Part shown: one piece after another, positions 32,509 through 46,000 of the stretch | How the letters are laid out: each line of letters begins with the position of its first letter | Position numbering within the stretch: the stretch's first letter is position 1 | Source of the DNA: Spisula solida | Lineage: Eukaryota > Mollusca > Bivalvia > Venerida > Mactridae | Length of the DNA: 64,000 bases | Reading direction: 5' to 3' | Assembly (NCBI GenBank): GCA_947247005.1 | Contig: OX365955.1 | Span: forward strand, 33,211,822 to 33,275,821 | Position numbers and translations under genes: made by a program | The notes under the pieces: model-generated | Databases searched by the model: none | The model's input: the letters and a program-made list of their open reading frames with translations, nothing else | What the model was told of the DNA's origin: nothing

Positions 32509-32514
32509 AATAAA
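32509..32514 (+). terminator. poly(A) signal of the cystine-knot gene
   Basis: AATAAA 37 bp after the stop codon. Confidence 0.6.
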
Positions 32515-32861
32515 CAGTGTAGTGGCATTAAAATGAATGTTTTAGTAGATTAGTGTGGGCGGAATTCGACATTTTGACTGGTTGTCCTCAAAAATCGCCT
32601 ATTTGATTATTTTCGTCTCATTAAACTACCAGAAAACGATAAATTGTTATTGTTAAAATATGCTTGAAATGCCAGGCATAACTTAAATTGGTGACCTTTA
32701 TCCGTTATACTAATACGTGTTTTAACATGTTTAGTTTCTTCCAACAAACGTTTGATAACATACCGTATATTATATATCTGACCACTGTATACAATGTCAT
32801 GTACCTGGTAGAAAATACATCTTCTAATAAATTTATCTATCGTTTCATTTTTTTCTTTTTT

Positions 32862-34067
32862 ATGCCCCCGCCATGAAATGGCGGAAGAGCATATAGTGTT
32901 CACCCTGTCCGTGTGTGTGTGTGTGTTTGTGTGTTTGTGTGTGTGTGTGTTCGAAAATTGTGAAATCCTGTCCACTCTGTAACTTTGTCAGTTCTTATTG
33001 TATATTTATAATATTCGGTACAAATGTTCACCACATCAGGACGTGGTGTTATGCGCAAGACCCAGGTCCCTAGCTCAAAGGTCAAGGTCACACTTAGAGG
33101 TCAAAGGTTAAAGGGCTCAAATAGGCTTGTGATTCGTGTCCGCTCTGTAACGTTGTCATTTCTTATTGGATATTTATAATATTCGGTACAAAATTAATGT
33201 TCACCACATCAAGACGATGTGTCATGCATAAGACCCAGGTCCAAAAGTCAAGGTCACACTTAGAGATCAAAGGTTAAAGGGCTCAAATAGGCATGTGATT
33301 CGTGTCCGCTCTGTGACGTTGTCGTTTCCTATTGGATATTTATAATATTCGGCACAAATGTTCACCACATCAAGACGATGTGTCATGCGCAAGACCCAGG
33401 CCCCTAGCTCAAAGGTCAAGGTCACACTTAGAGGTCAATGGTTAAAGGGCTCAAATAGGAAATTCATTGTGTCCACTCTGTAACTTTGTCTTTCTTAGTG
33501 GATATTTATATAACTTGGTACAAATGTTTACCTCAACAAGACGACGTGTCATGTGCAAGACCCATGTCCATAGAGGTCAAAGTTAAAAGGCTCAAATAGG
33601 AAAGTGAATCATGTCTGCTCTGTAACCATTTCATTTTATTGCATATTTATACAACTTTGGAAAATGTTCACCACATAATTACCAAGTGTAAGTTTTTGCT
33701 GGTCTTTGAAAATACTTGGTACAAGTTCACCACTTCAAGATAGTGTACCACTTCACCCTGATTTCCACATGTGTCAGTGCATACATGCTACATGTGAGAA
33801 CTAAATTGTTTTGTATGTTCATAACATATTGGGATACAATGTATTGCAAGGATTTTTAAAACACTTTGTACATGAAATAAAACAAAATGATAACTTTATG
33901 TTTGAAAAACATAGCCGTTTAGTTTAAGTTAAATAAAACCTTGCTACATAATATATACGTACCAGTATCTATTATTTTTATTAAGTATTCCATAAAATAT
34001 TTTTCCACATCTGTGTCTATTGATTACACATAGCGGGGGCATCCGTGTCCTATGGACACATTTCTAG
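32862..34067 (+). mobile_element. Helentron/Pearl-like element with both ends and about four 166-168-bp units
   Basis: The left end holds TATGCCCCCGCC and the hairpin CCGCCAT/ATGGCGG, followed by a (GT)n microsatellite (32909-32950). Tandem units start near 33017, 33185, 33351 and 33517. The right end reads GCGGGGGCAT (complementary to the left end), then the hairpin GTGTCC/GGACAC at about 34044-34058, then CTAG at 34064-34067 with T following. These are the terminal features of non-autonomous Helitron/Helentron elements. No Rep/helicase coding is present. Confidence 0.8.
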
Positions 34068-37000
34068 TTTTTGGCTTCAGACAGCATACATGTACAGTGG
34101 CTAGCTGGCCTGACCAGTTTCCCCTATCTATTAATCAATAACCTCGTTTAACTTAGCCTAGTTCTAGAACGTCCGCTTCGAATACCAGAAGTCTGCACCA
34201 AACAATTACACATACTTTAATATACGCTATGTACGACACATTCACAGCCTCTTAACTATTTTTCTAACAGAATATCGCATCTCAGCTAGATACAACTTGT
34301 TTACCAAATGTGAGTATTTTCAGTAATAATTGTTATGCCACCAACTTTGATGATGTTGCTTTCGGTCTGTCGATATGTCGATTGGTCCGTAGACCAAATG
34401 GTTTCCGTTCAATAACACAATAACGCTTTGCCCTATGATCTTCAAACTTTATGTGGAGGTTTGTCATCAACGGTAGATGACCCCTACTTATTTTGAGATC
34501 AGTAGGTCAAAGGTCAAGGTCATCCCTTGTTCAAGTTTATCCAACAGTTCAGTTGTGATACGACCTTTTGACGCAAAAGTTGACATCTTATCGACTTGTG
34601 TTCCTGAAAGAAGTCAGATATCTACCTCTGTCTAAATATTAATGACAGCGTCAACACATTTGTTTCATGATAAAAAGTAAATACAAATGTTACTTTTACA
34701 AGCAAAGGTCAGCTTGTTTGCCTCTCTGAAAAAGTTTGTAAACGTTGAAATACGTTGAAATTCGAAGTTTTGACTATCCAGCGACGATCAATTAAACTAG
34801 TACTAAATAGATCTACCCAATGAAGCTGATACATTTTTAACAAAATAATGTAACTGTACCTCCCTACTTTGAAAATATGGACACACGAGCGCACATGTAT
34901 CAGGTAAAAAAGAAACGTCAACATATTGTAATATACAGCGTTAATTGTGCGACAACTAGAACTCTTTAACTACCCATTATTTTTCAATATTATTTTGCTG
35001 ACGAACAGAAACGCCCGTTGTAACTTGTAACGGAGAATAACTTATCGGTTAAGACATTACAGTTAATTGAAGCTCACAATCGCCATCAAGCATATGCATG
35101 TTTTCCTTGTTTGCTTCTAAATCATCCCGAATTCTGAACAAAACATGATTACAACGACAATTGCAAGCTTAATTTATTCTTGATATCAATGTGCTAAGGA
35201 ATAAATGGTGTTTCTATTTGCCAGCAAAAGAAGCATTGAAAATAAATACATATACAGCTCGTGCAAAATAATCACTGTATTGTATAGTTGGCGTGCTTTG
35301 CCTGGTAAACATACATTATATTTTTATATAAGGTAGGAACAATAAGTGTATATAAATAAACTAAATTAGCAGAAACTCCCAAAGAAACCACAACCATTCT
35401 AAGTATACATTTTTGCCAATTATCTTTCATCAAAACCAAAATTGTTTGGTATGAATAATGCTTAATATATGTAAATACTAGATTGTGTTTGATGTAACTA
35501 TATATATGTTTTCTGTTATTGTATCCTATTGTGTCATATTTGTATCAAGTAAAAATGTCTACCCTATCCTTATTTAATTACATCTTATATATCATACCCT
35601 GTACAATCTATACTTCTAACAACGACCTATTTCTCGATAATTCTACATTGTACTTCCATTTCCTCGTGTCACGTTGTCTCATTAACATCACGGAGGAGGA
35701 ACTGTTCAACAGTAAAAAACGAGTTAGTATTGAATAACGTCGTAAATTATGGCACCTGAAATGGTAATAAATAAACATATGATTACGTCGATGCTTTGGT
35801 TGTGACCTTTAAAGCTTCTGAAATTTGTAACATTAGATCTAACACCCTTAGTTTGTTATAGTCATGTTATCGATCAAAGTATCAACGGTATTCAAATAAA
35901 TAATACTTGATTTCTCTTACATTTATTTCGTCTGCGTATGGCTTTTCCTAGCTGTACACATAATTGCATGGTTATGAGAGTGTAAATGAAATTTGTGACG
36001 TCATTATTTACGTTTATTATGATAAGACAATAGTAACACATACATTCATAACATGCTGTATATACCGAATTTAACCTTGAAATTCCACTCAGTTGTCCAT
36101 ACGATATAAGACAACATGGTGCCAAATTTTTGAATTTTCAAATAAAGAAACACAGTAAAAGTCAGCAATAACGTAACACGTTTTACAGAAAAAATATGTG
36201 TTGATCCGCGAAAGCGTTTATGTGTTGCCATGGTAGCGTACAACTGTTGATGCAAATAATTGTTTTTAGAGATGTGTTGTCATTTATGTCAATAATAGAT
36301 GAAAGTCGCCTTTGTGTAACTTTCATACCGATCTGACCAAAAATTAACTTTTTAGAGCAAAAGTCCACGTAATTTTGGATCACCCCTCGTATTTACCTTA
36401 TAATCTCTGGGGCATGTGATATACATGTCTTCATCCGCATGACCAACTTCGTAAGGCCCATACACCTACATAAAGCGTTTGTAAATGTACGTCGGAACTA
36501 GAATATGTGGGGTGATATTAATATGTTGCATTACGAAAACTTTATATAACATAATATTGTGGAAAACACAATGAGCTATAAGTGCTATCAGACCATTCAT
36601 GCCAAGAGTGACAATTTTAGATAATCTTTCTTTGTGAGAACCGTCCTTGATTGGAACAAACTTATAAAATAGTGATAGTGTAGTGAACTCAACACCAACA
36701 GAGTGTTTTAAGGCTGCACTAACGGCAAAAGTGGAAGCTTTGCCAAAGACTGATTAGTTATTTTATGCGCACTCCCCGTTGAATAAAAGCTTATCTTCAA
36801 CGTAGCGATTCAGATTCAGATACAATTGTAAATACATTGAATACCGCGACGGGCCTCGTATTTTATAAAAAAAACAACTTTGAATATACTGAAAAATGTA
36901 CCGTTATATTTATCACATGACCGTAAAATAATCTGGTTGCTGAAGAAACAGTCCTAATAACTGGTAGCTTAAGAAACAGCCATCATGACTGGTTGCTGAA

Positions 37001-37082
37001 GAAACAGCCCTCAAGACTGGTTGCTGAAGAAACATCCCTCATGCATGCATCGGATGTTCTGAACTTATTTTTGACTGTAAAA
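34068..37082. other. no gene recognised; repeat fragments
   Basis: Around 34330-34540 there is a fragment with GTAGGTCAAAGGTCAAGGTC typical of the Helentron families. 36190-36388 resembles the 40.3-kb inverted-repeat arm and ends GGATCACCCCTCG-TA, like a mariner-type TIR beside TA. At 36932-37045 about four 28-29-bp units (CTGGTTGCTGAAGAAACAG) are repeated in tandem. Confidence 0.45.
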
Positions 37083-40000
37083 ATCTTATCACAGGCCTAA
37101 GAAATTATATCACAAAATACAGAGTTTTGAAATTCCCCATCTTCCCGTCATTACTGTATGTACTATTATATCGATATATACACTGTGGACATACCACGTG
37201 ACAAAATGTTGTGTGGGTGGGCTCAAAACGGGTGAAAATCGCTCGACTCAGGTAACATTTTTCCTTTTTATTTTCTTATTACTGGATGAATTTTCATGAA
37301 ACAAAGACGAGAGCCGTCTCCTTGGCGAGATACACATTGTGCAGTTTCAAATATGTACCAAAATCCCTTTATTTTCTCAGAAAGTGCAACCGCGCATTTC
37401 CAAAACTGAAAGCGTAATGCTGTGTTAGTGAGGAAAAACATATAATACTGCCAAAATGTGCGGTTCTTCACATTTCTATTGATTCTGTGGACACACTATC
37501 GTGCGAGGCGTTGTATTTTATGTTTATACGACTAGAGAGACACTTGTTTTGTCAATGTATGCTTATATTCGAGACATTTTTTAAAAACAACAAAATGCTG
37601 TGTGTGTGAGCTATTTCAGAAATGCTGTGTGTGTGAGCAGTTTCAGAAATAATGCTTATAATGAATATATTTCTCCTCTCCCTCACTCGATATTAATTGG
37701 TAACATATATACTTGTTACATTAGTTAATGCATTGCTACTTATTGCATTTATTTTACTAGCCAGGTCATAGTTTCTCATTAAACCCATCCAATTATGTTT
37801 CCTTCAGCAAAACTTGTTCATGCCCTTGTAAACCTTTTTGACGGACAGCAGCTTTGTCATTTAGCTCTTTTACAGCATAGTTTTCAAATGACCTGTTGAT
37901 TTATGATAGTTTTGCTTTATTTTCAGGGTCCCTTTTTCGATTCAAGCCAGGTCAAGAATAACGGGGCGAAAACGCGAAGAAACTTTGTCTAAAAGCCGTA
38001 TTGTTGTCCTCCGATGTTCATTATGTGGTCTATCGGAACAAGCCCATAGAAAAGACTACAACTTATGGCCAACCACTAGAAAGAGCATTGGCGGGAACAG
38101 CGACTCGCATTTGATGTTCATTTGTTAAAACTGACCAAAGTTCAAATTCAAAGATATCTATCTGCTTAAGTACTTGTTTGTTTTGTTTATCACTGCTAAC
38201 TTGTTTACATGTGCGAGGGGTGATCCAGAATTACGTGGACATTTGCTCTTAAAAGTTTATTTTAGGCTAGCTTGGAATGGATGAAATTTGGTACACTTTT
38301 GCAATAAATATCAATATTACATCGTATACAGATGTGTCAGGGATAATGTTGCAATGGGTGGACACATTGCTAAACACAGTTCATCATCGTCCCACATATG
38401 TGGCAGATTGGGAAAGGTGTATATATAAACACCAAAGAAGTCTTAAACCTAGGTCCCGCTGAGGAATTCGTCATGGGCGATAAGGAATAACACATAGTTT
38501 CTCCGGTGGTTTCCGAATTTTTTTATAGAACCTGTCCACGAAGCTCCTATTAGTCATTGGGAGACAGTTTGACCGATGTACACTTAACCGATTTAAAAAT
38601 GCAACAGTGCGTTTTTGAAATATTTAGGCTAGTTTATGTGCTTAAATTTTATTGAAATTTTGCACGTGACGAAATCAATATATGGAGTCAAATATGTGCA
38701 AATATTATTGTAATCAAGGTTTAGATGATCACAAAACCAAACCACGAAAAGTACTGATCGACAATTTACACGCTGCAACCTGCTATGCAAACCAGGCGTC
38801 TGTGTCTCATTTTAACTGGTTTCTAGTCTCATTGGCGGGAAACTATGGGATAGTAGAATGTTGTTCCACTCATCTATAAGGAAAACACGTAACCCTCTAA
38901 ATGCTCTAAAGTTTCTGCTTGTTCCTGACGACCTCCTGTGTCTGCCTTTAAATTTAGCTTCACTTGTAAAAATGACCTCCACAGTCGTAACATGAGCTGT
39001 CAGTAATTTTTTGGCCGATCTAGCATACGCTGCATTGTGTCCGGTGGTTAAGATTATACATTTCCTAGGTCTATTGCATCTGTTGAAAACTCGTTACCGG
39101 AAGTCGATAATTGAAAATGTAAGGGCAAATAAGAAGACAGAAAAAATAAGCGATTTTCATCATGGGTCAAAATAAACATTTAACAAAATGTTATGTAATG
39201 TATATTTCTGTAGCGGTAACAAACCAGTCACCAATTACCATGACAATAAAGAAGCGAAAATGGCAATGGATTGGCCATACCCTCAGGAAGGCCCCCAACA
39301 ACATTGTCCGCTAATCCCTTGACTGGAATCCTCAAGGGAGGAGGAAGAAATGATGTGCAAGTCTATATATCATTGCCAGACCACGGTTTTAAACTTCCTT
39401 GCCATGACGACTAAACGTCAAATATCTACTTAAAGCATGTCAATAGCGCAAGGATGTTATGTATCTTAAAAGCGTGGCACAGTATACATCGCACTTCAAA
39501 ACTTAATTGATGTTTTTGGTCGGGATATAATTGTCCTAAAATGTGTCGGTCAAATCGTCACGTCCAGTGGTTTGTTCTGGTGGCATTTGTAAATCATGAA
39601 AATGACGTAATGGGTCAAATTGAAATATTTTATCGCGGAAAATCATACCAGGCATACGACTCGCGTCCCACTTATTGATTTATACTCTAACAAATTTTAA
39701 ATCATTATTCATACAAAAATACCAACCCCAAAAATCGTTGCATATCTAAATCGGTTATGTGTATTACGCTGTGAATCGGGAGTTCTCCTGATGCCTCCCG
39801 GTACCCCCCCCCCCTCCTCCAGAAGCATCTCCAATAAATAAAACGAATATTCGGGGATTAAATCCCAATATTTCATCATGTCTCGGATAATTCACTAAGA
39901 TGCCCCATTCCCAGAGAATCTGGGTACCTTATGTATGCCTCCATGAGATCTCCCGATGTGTTTCCGAAGTAATACATCGGTCCCAATGACAACTAGGAGC

Positions 40001-41250
40001 TTCGTGGACAGGTTCTACAAAAATCGTCGGGAACCAACGGGGAAACTGTGTTATTCCTTATCGCCCATGACGAACTCCTCAATGGGACCTAGGTTTAAGA
40101 CTTCTTTGGTGTTTATACACCTTTCCAAATCTGCCACATGTGTGGGACGATGATGAACTGTGTGTAGCAATGTGTCCACTCATTGCAACATTATCCCCGA
40201 CACATCTGTATACGATGTCATATTGATATTTATTGCAAAAGTGTACCAAATTTCTTCCATTCCAAGCTGGCATAAAATAAACTTTTAAGAGCAAATGTCC
40301 ACGTAATTCTGGATCACCCCTCGCACATGTAAACAAGTTAGCAGTGATAAACAAAACAAACAAGTACTTAGGCAGAAAGATATCTTTGTATTTGAACTTT
40401 GGTTAGCTTTGACATGTGAACATCAAATGCGAGTCGCTGTTCCCGCCAATGCTCGTTCTAGTGGTTGGCCATAACTTGTAGTCTTTTCTATGGGCTTGTT
40501 CCGAAAGACCACATAATGAACATCGGAGGACAAAAATACGGCTTTTAGACAAAGTTTCTTCGCGTTTTCGCCCCGTTATTCTTGACCTGGCTTGAATCGA
40601 AAGAATGGTCCTGAAAATAAAGCAAAACTATCATAAATCAACAGGTCATTTGAAAACTATGCTGTAATAGAGCTAAATGACAAAGCTGCTGTCCGTCAAA
40701 AAAAGTTTAAAAAGCTGCTCTCACACACAGCATTTCTGAAATAGCTCACACACACAGCATTTTGTTGTTTTTAAAAAAATGTCTCGAATACAAGCTTACA
40801 TTGACAAAACAAGTGTCTCTCTAGTCGTATAAACATAAAATACAACGCCTCGCACGATAGTTTGTCCACATAATCAATAGAAAATGTGAAGAACCGCACA
40901 TTTTGGCATTTTTATATGTTTTCCTCACCAACACAGCATTACGCTTTCAATTTTGGAAATGCGCGGTTGCACTTTCTGAGAAAATAAAGGGATTTTGGTA
41001 CATATTTGAAACTGCACAAAGTGTATCTCGCCAAGGGACGGCTCTCGTCTTTGTTTCATGAAAATTCATCCAGTAATAAGAAAATAAAAAGGAAAAATGT
41101 TACCTGAGTCGAGCGATTTTCACCCGTTTTGAGCCCACCCACACAGCATTTTGTCTCGTGGTATGTCCACAGTGATATAGTAATGACGGGCAGATGGGGA
41201 ATATCACAACTCTGTATTTGGTGATATAATTTCTTAGGCCTGTGATCTTA
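37083..41250. repeat. large inverted repeat (arms about 1.5 and 1.3 kb)
   Basis: The left arm 37083-38582 matches the reverse complement of 39966-41250. Outer ends share ATCACAGGCCTAAGAAATTA, and inner ends share CGAAGCTCCTA...GTCATTGGG. Small indels separate the arms. The spacer (about 1.4 kb) has no gene and includes a C13 run near 39807. Within both arms CGAGGGGTGATCCAGAATTA (38216 and, inverted, 40324) looks like a mariner-type TIR. It could be a long-TIR foldback transposon or an inverted segmental duplication. Confidence 0.75.
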
Positions 41251-43004
41251 TATATAGAACTTACGAATACAACTTTATTTAAAAATATACTGGTGCGACT
41301 GTGCGTTCACAGACATTTGGGGTCTGGACCCCCACCCCCAGCTACGCACCTGGATATATTTTTATCATCGACATTGTATACCCAGACCCATACAATTACA
41401 TTAATCAAACACACATTATCAAACGTATAGGTCTGGGACAATAAAAAAATATTCGTAAATGCCTCTCTAACTTAAATATGTTATTTAAGCAGTTGAGGAA
41501 TTACGCAGAGTTCTTATATTAAAATCAAATACACCCAACAAATGTGTGTGTGATTAGAAAAAAATATTTCCAGGCGCGGGGGGTGGTCCAGTCCCCAAGT
41601 CAAGTGTCTGTGTGTGCGTTCACTAACAATGAACAATCTTCATTCTATACGATTTGTTTTACCACCAACGACCAATACCTATATCGTTTTGGTGTCGTTT
41701 GCTATAAGAATAATTTAAAGGTCGCTGGCGTTTAAACAGACGTATATTTTACATACTGCTATAAAATGCGAATATATATGAGTACGAATAACAGGTCCCG
41801 TGAGTAACTCTTCCCAATGGAGATAACAGCCGACGGTAAACAAAAACTTCAGGAAGTAAATTTAAGCGATAACAATGCTATGGATTGTCACGGCATCTTG
41901 AGTTCATAGAAGCGATTAGTTTAAAACATTGTAACGCTTGAAGTTAACGTTTAGGGTGAGTATTTGTTTTTATTTCCATTCTACTTGTAGTATCGTGTAA
42001 AGCGAATTCGGATGGTCATATTTCGGATAAAGATATGAATTTTCCTTGGTCAGTGACAACACTGTACATTCATAAAGTACCGCTGTATCTGAAAGTATTA
42101 TTGACGATATTGAATATTGTGTGGAAGACCATTACCTTTTAATATTTTAAATCGGGCTTTAATTTCGTGCAATTTAACAATTTCTTCTTTCATTTTCCAT
42201 TTACATTATACTGGTTAGATTAGTTGTAAAAATATACTACACTACACTCCTTCTTGCATTAATTTCATGGTAGGCACCTTTGGCTATTCTTACTTGCACT
42301 GATCCGATATGTGTCTTGGAGCATTTACCCTGCCACCATAGACAGATAAGCTGTCTGCAAGTGGCTGCTTAAAATTCTGACGGTCCAGCCACTACGGGCA
42401 TCCCTGTATAGATTGCGTCAAAATGGTTTGACTACCTGCCACCATTGACCTTAGGAGGAACAATTGCGCCTGGCATAGAACTCAACACCATGACCCCCTG
42501 TTATACTAATCAGTACTGTAGCTCTGTCAAATGAGCTAGCTGGGCATACTAATGTATGTCATGAGTCAGTCTTCCATTGACCTTAGGAGGAACAATTGCG
42601 CCTGGCATAGAACTCAACACCATGACCCCCTGTTATACTAATCAGTACTGTAGCTCTGTCAAATGAGCTAGCTGGGCATACTAATGTATGTCATGAGTCA
42701 GTCTTCACGGTCACTTCACCAATTTCACACAGTCAGGCAGCCTACTGCCATCAAATTCATACAGTAATCATCGAAGATAGTTACTAGTAATACTACAAAT
42801 ATTCAGTTAAATATTTCATTCAAAAGAAAAGGCTGACTGAAGATTTGTTCTTAGAATATTTTTAAAATATGGAACAGATACATTAATTTTTCTATTTGGC
42901 ATATTTTCAGTTTTATTTTCAAGTTTGGCCAAGCTTTGTTATTGGTGACAGGACAAAGGTACAGTCCACAGTAGTACATGTAGCACTAGTAAACAGGCCC
43001 AATT
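41251..43004 (+). promoter_or_regulatory. probable CLN3 5' region with an untranslated exon
   Basis: A good splice donor, GG|GTGAGT at about 41955, ends a stretch with no long frame and could close a non-coding first exon. An acceptor-like AG at 42995-42996 precedes the coding start. A 132-bp unit is duplicated in tandem at 42442-42573 and 42574-42705. A promoter cannot be placed with confidence. Confidence 0.35.
42442..42705. repeat. 132-bp tandem duplication
   Basis: Two near-identical copies, both starting CCATTGACCTTAGGAGGAAC. Confidence 0.9.
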
Positions 43005-46000
43005 ATGGATATCAGGAATTGGGTAAGTGATACACACACATGCTCAATACTTATTTCTTCCTTTACTTTCAATTGGATGTGTCTTTTAAAGTTTGTTGTT
43101 TTATATTTCACGTTCGATTCTCGGCGGTGGAGGCACTTTGTCCTTTCTGAAAGTTTTAAGGTGTTTCCGACCCAACTAGACATGAACTGGTTTGTAACCG
43201 ATGGTTAGTCTTCTGTGTATCGGGTGTTTTATCAGCCAAGTTAAAGAACCAAGAAGTCTATTAGGAAAGAGCTAAGGTAGTGCAACTGGATTCCTTGTAG
43301 TCTACTACGAGTCTACTTCCGGTTATCGCAAGAAGTCTTACATATTCTCCCAGTAACTCATACAGTGACCGGAAGTTACAGGTGTCTTTGCTTACAATAA
43401 GTCATACAAATTGAATTGTATGGTATACCAATAATTCATACAGTTTATACCCTGTGTAGTGTGTACCTGTCTTTGTGTAGTCTACTTTGAACACTGCATG
43501 GGAAAACAAAATTATTTTAATTTCAGCCCCACGAGAATTTGTATATTTCTATTTTATTTCAGGTTGGTTTGTTTTTACTAGGGACAATCAATAACCTGCC
43601 ATATGTTATTGTGACTTCAGCAGCTAGCACCATTGCTGATAGGTATGTTACCCCATTGCCCTGTTACATAATCTGTACATAGTATTGTGCAGAAATAAAT
43701 TTACAGGGTACAATGTACTTTAAAAAAAGTTACAAGTTGTAGTAATACAATCCAGATATTCAGTGTAGCAATACCATGTGACTCAGTGTAGCAATACCAT
43801 GTGACTCAGTGTAGGAATACAATGTGACTCAGTGTAGCAATACCATGTGACTCTGATATCACTTAAGGCTTTACAGCCAAGACAAAATTTGTCAACATTT
43901 GAAAACAAAAATAGCTGTAAGTATTTTATTTCTATATCAATTTCTATGAAACATACGCCAGTCTAACAGAAATTGGAAGCTTTCCACATAATGTAGGATC
44001 CCTATCAGCAGCTGAATTGTTTTTTCCAGCACCCAAGTGAAACCTTGATAACCTTGGAACTGTAGTCTGCTCACATACAAACCACAGGGTTTCACAGGGT
44101 GCTGGAAATAACTACCCAGCTGCTGATAAAGATCCTATATTTAATGGAAAGCTTACATTTTCCCCTTAGACTGGCGTATATTTCATTATAAGAAATTGAT
44201 AAAGTAATTAAATAGTTAAACAGCTATTTTTTGTTTTTAAAGTGGAGCAAATGTTGAAAAAAAATTGTCTTGGATTTGTAGCCTTAAGTGATGATAGACT
44301 CAATGGTATTGCTACATTGATATTGTTGTCGTCTGTTGTTTTAATGGTAAAATGAGTCATGGAAAACTGAGATATGACCTTGAAAAGTATGGAATTTTGT
44401 TAAATGCAAAGAGTAACCAAACCCAGTAGGATATAAGTTTGTAATGATGGTTCAAGCTATAATATTTATAATCGTTATTTCAGTTTTGGCAAGAAGAATC
44501 TGATTGGACTTGTCTTTGGAGCAAATGTTGCTCTGTCGGCTGTGGTGAAAGGTAAATGTGGATTAAAAGCCATCCATGTTATTTACAGTTGGGTACATAG
44601 GTAGTGTTTTTTCGGGTAGAGGATGATTTTGGTTAGGAACCAGACAGAAAACAAACATATTTTACTTTACACCTAGGGTAGTTTTCCCCTCGATAAATTA
44701 TTTTTCTATTTCTTAAATTTTACCCTGTTATGGTGCTTTATGAAGTTACATAGAATAATATGAAATTTCAATGCAGATTTAACATTCCTACGGGAACCTG
44801 TGGTGTATTTTAACTGATGCTGGTTATTTCATTAATGGGGTGAACAGATATTTAATTCTAGTGGCAGTTTGTTTCGATGCAAATATACAGTATTCAATCG
44901 ATCTGCTTTGACCAAACACCACACCTCATCATAAGCACAGGTATTCTCCTTCCATGTGTAAGTCACACAGTGTGAGGTGTGGGATAGTGTGCAGTAGATT
45001 CTGCTTAATATGGCATTTATAACTAAAGATGAACCTGTTGGCCTATATTATACCCTTACTTGATGCTGAGCATTTTACAAAACAGAAACTGGCTTCTATT
45101 CATTAATACCCTGATGATGATAGGCACTATCAAAAATGAGGTGTAGACTTTGATAAAACACTGATTTCACCAAAATAATATAAATCAAATCAATGTTTAT
45201 TTGAAGTTATTTCAACACATTGTATTGTAATTTTACTGATATATCTTATCTTAATTATCCGATGAACAGTATAAACTAAATCAGGTTATCTTGTTCGGTA
45301 AATACTGTAGTAAACTTCATGTGATAACAATAGTTAACTGATACAGGTTATTACCTTTCTACATTAATTACACCAAGTTTATTCACGAAACTACGGTCAG
45401 GTGCATTTGAATTGCTGGATTTGCATTTAGAAGTTTTGCCTAACCCAAACCAGCAAGAGGGGCTCCCCACTTCCTTTCTCCCCTCCTCTTGTTCTGTCTC
45501 TAACATTTTCTTGCGTAACATTGAACGTTACCCAAGTATATGCCTGATTTCAATGAAGATTCATTCACTAGAATACTTGGTACCAAGCTTAGTTGTGCAT
45601 ATTGTCAGGAATGTTAGGTCAGATCATTTTTTAATGAGTTACATGTATCCCTTTGTGGTATGGTGCCTTACATTTTTATGTTAAAAACTCTTCTTGTCTG
45701 ATGTGGTACCATATCATAATGCTTCCCTGATTTGTACATATTTTGAGATAATTGTTGCTTTATTGTGGACTAATCCATCTCTCTGTTTCAGCTGTCAATG
45801 GTGCATTCTTGTTGAAGGTTCCATATGGCATCAGATTTATCATAAATGCCTGCCTTATGCTCATAGGTAGGATCATGTTTTATTTTCTTACCTTATACTG
45901 GATATTGTTCTACATATGGACACCCTCCTTGATTGCCCAGTGGTTGAGTGTCCGCTTTGAGTGCAGGAGGTCTCACATTAGATCCCAAGCTGTGTCATAC

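Noticed and set aside
40079..40363. Minus-strand 94-codon frame
   Set aside because: It lies in the inverted-repeat arm, crosses a TIR-like end and has no known domain. Regarded as chance within a repeat.
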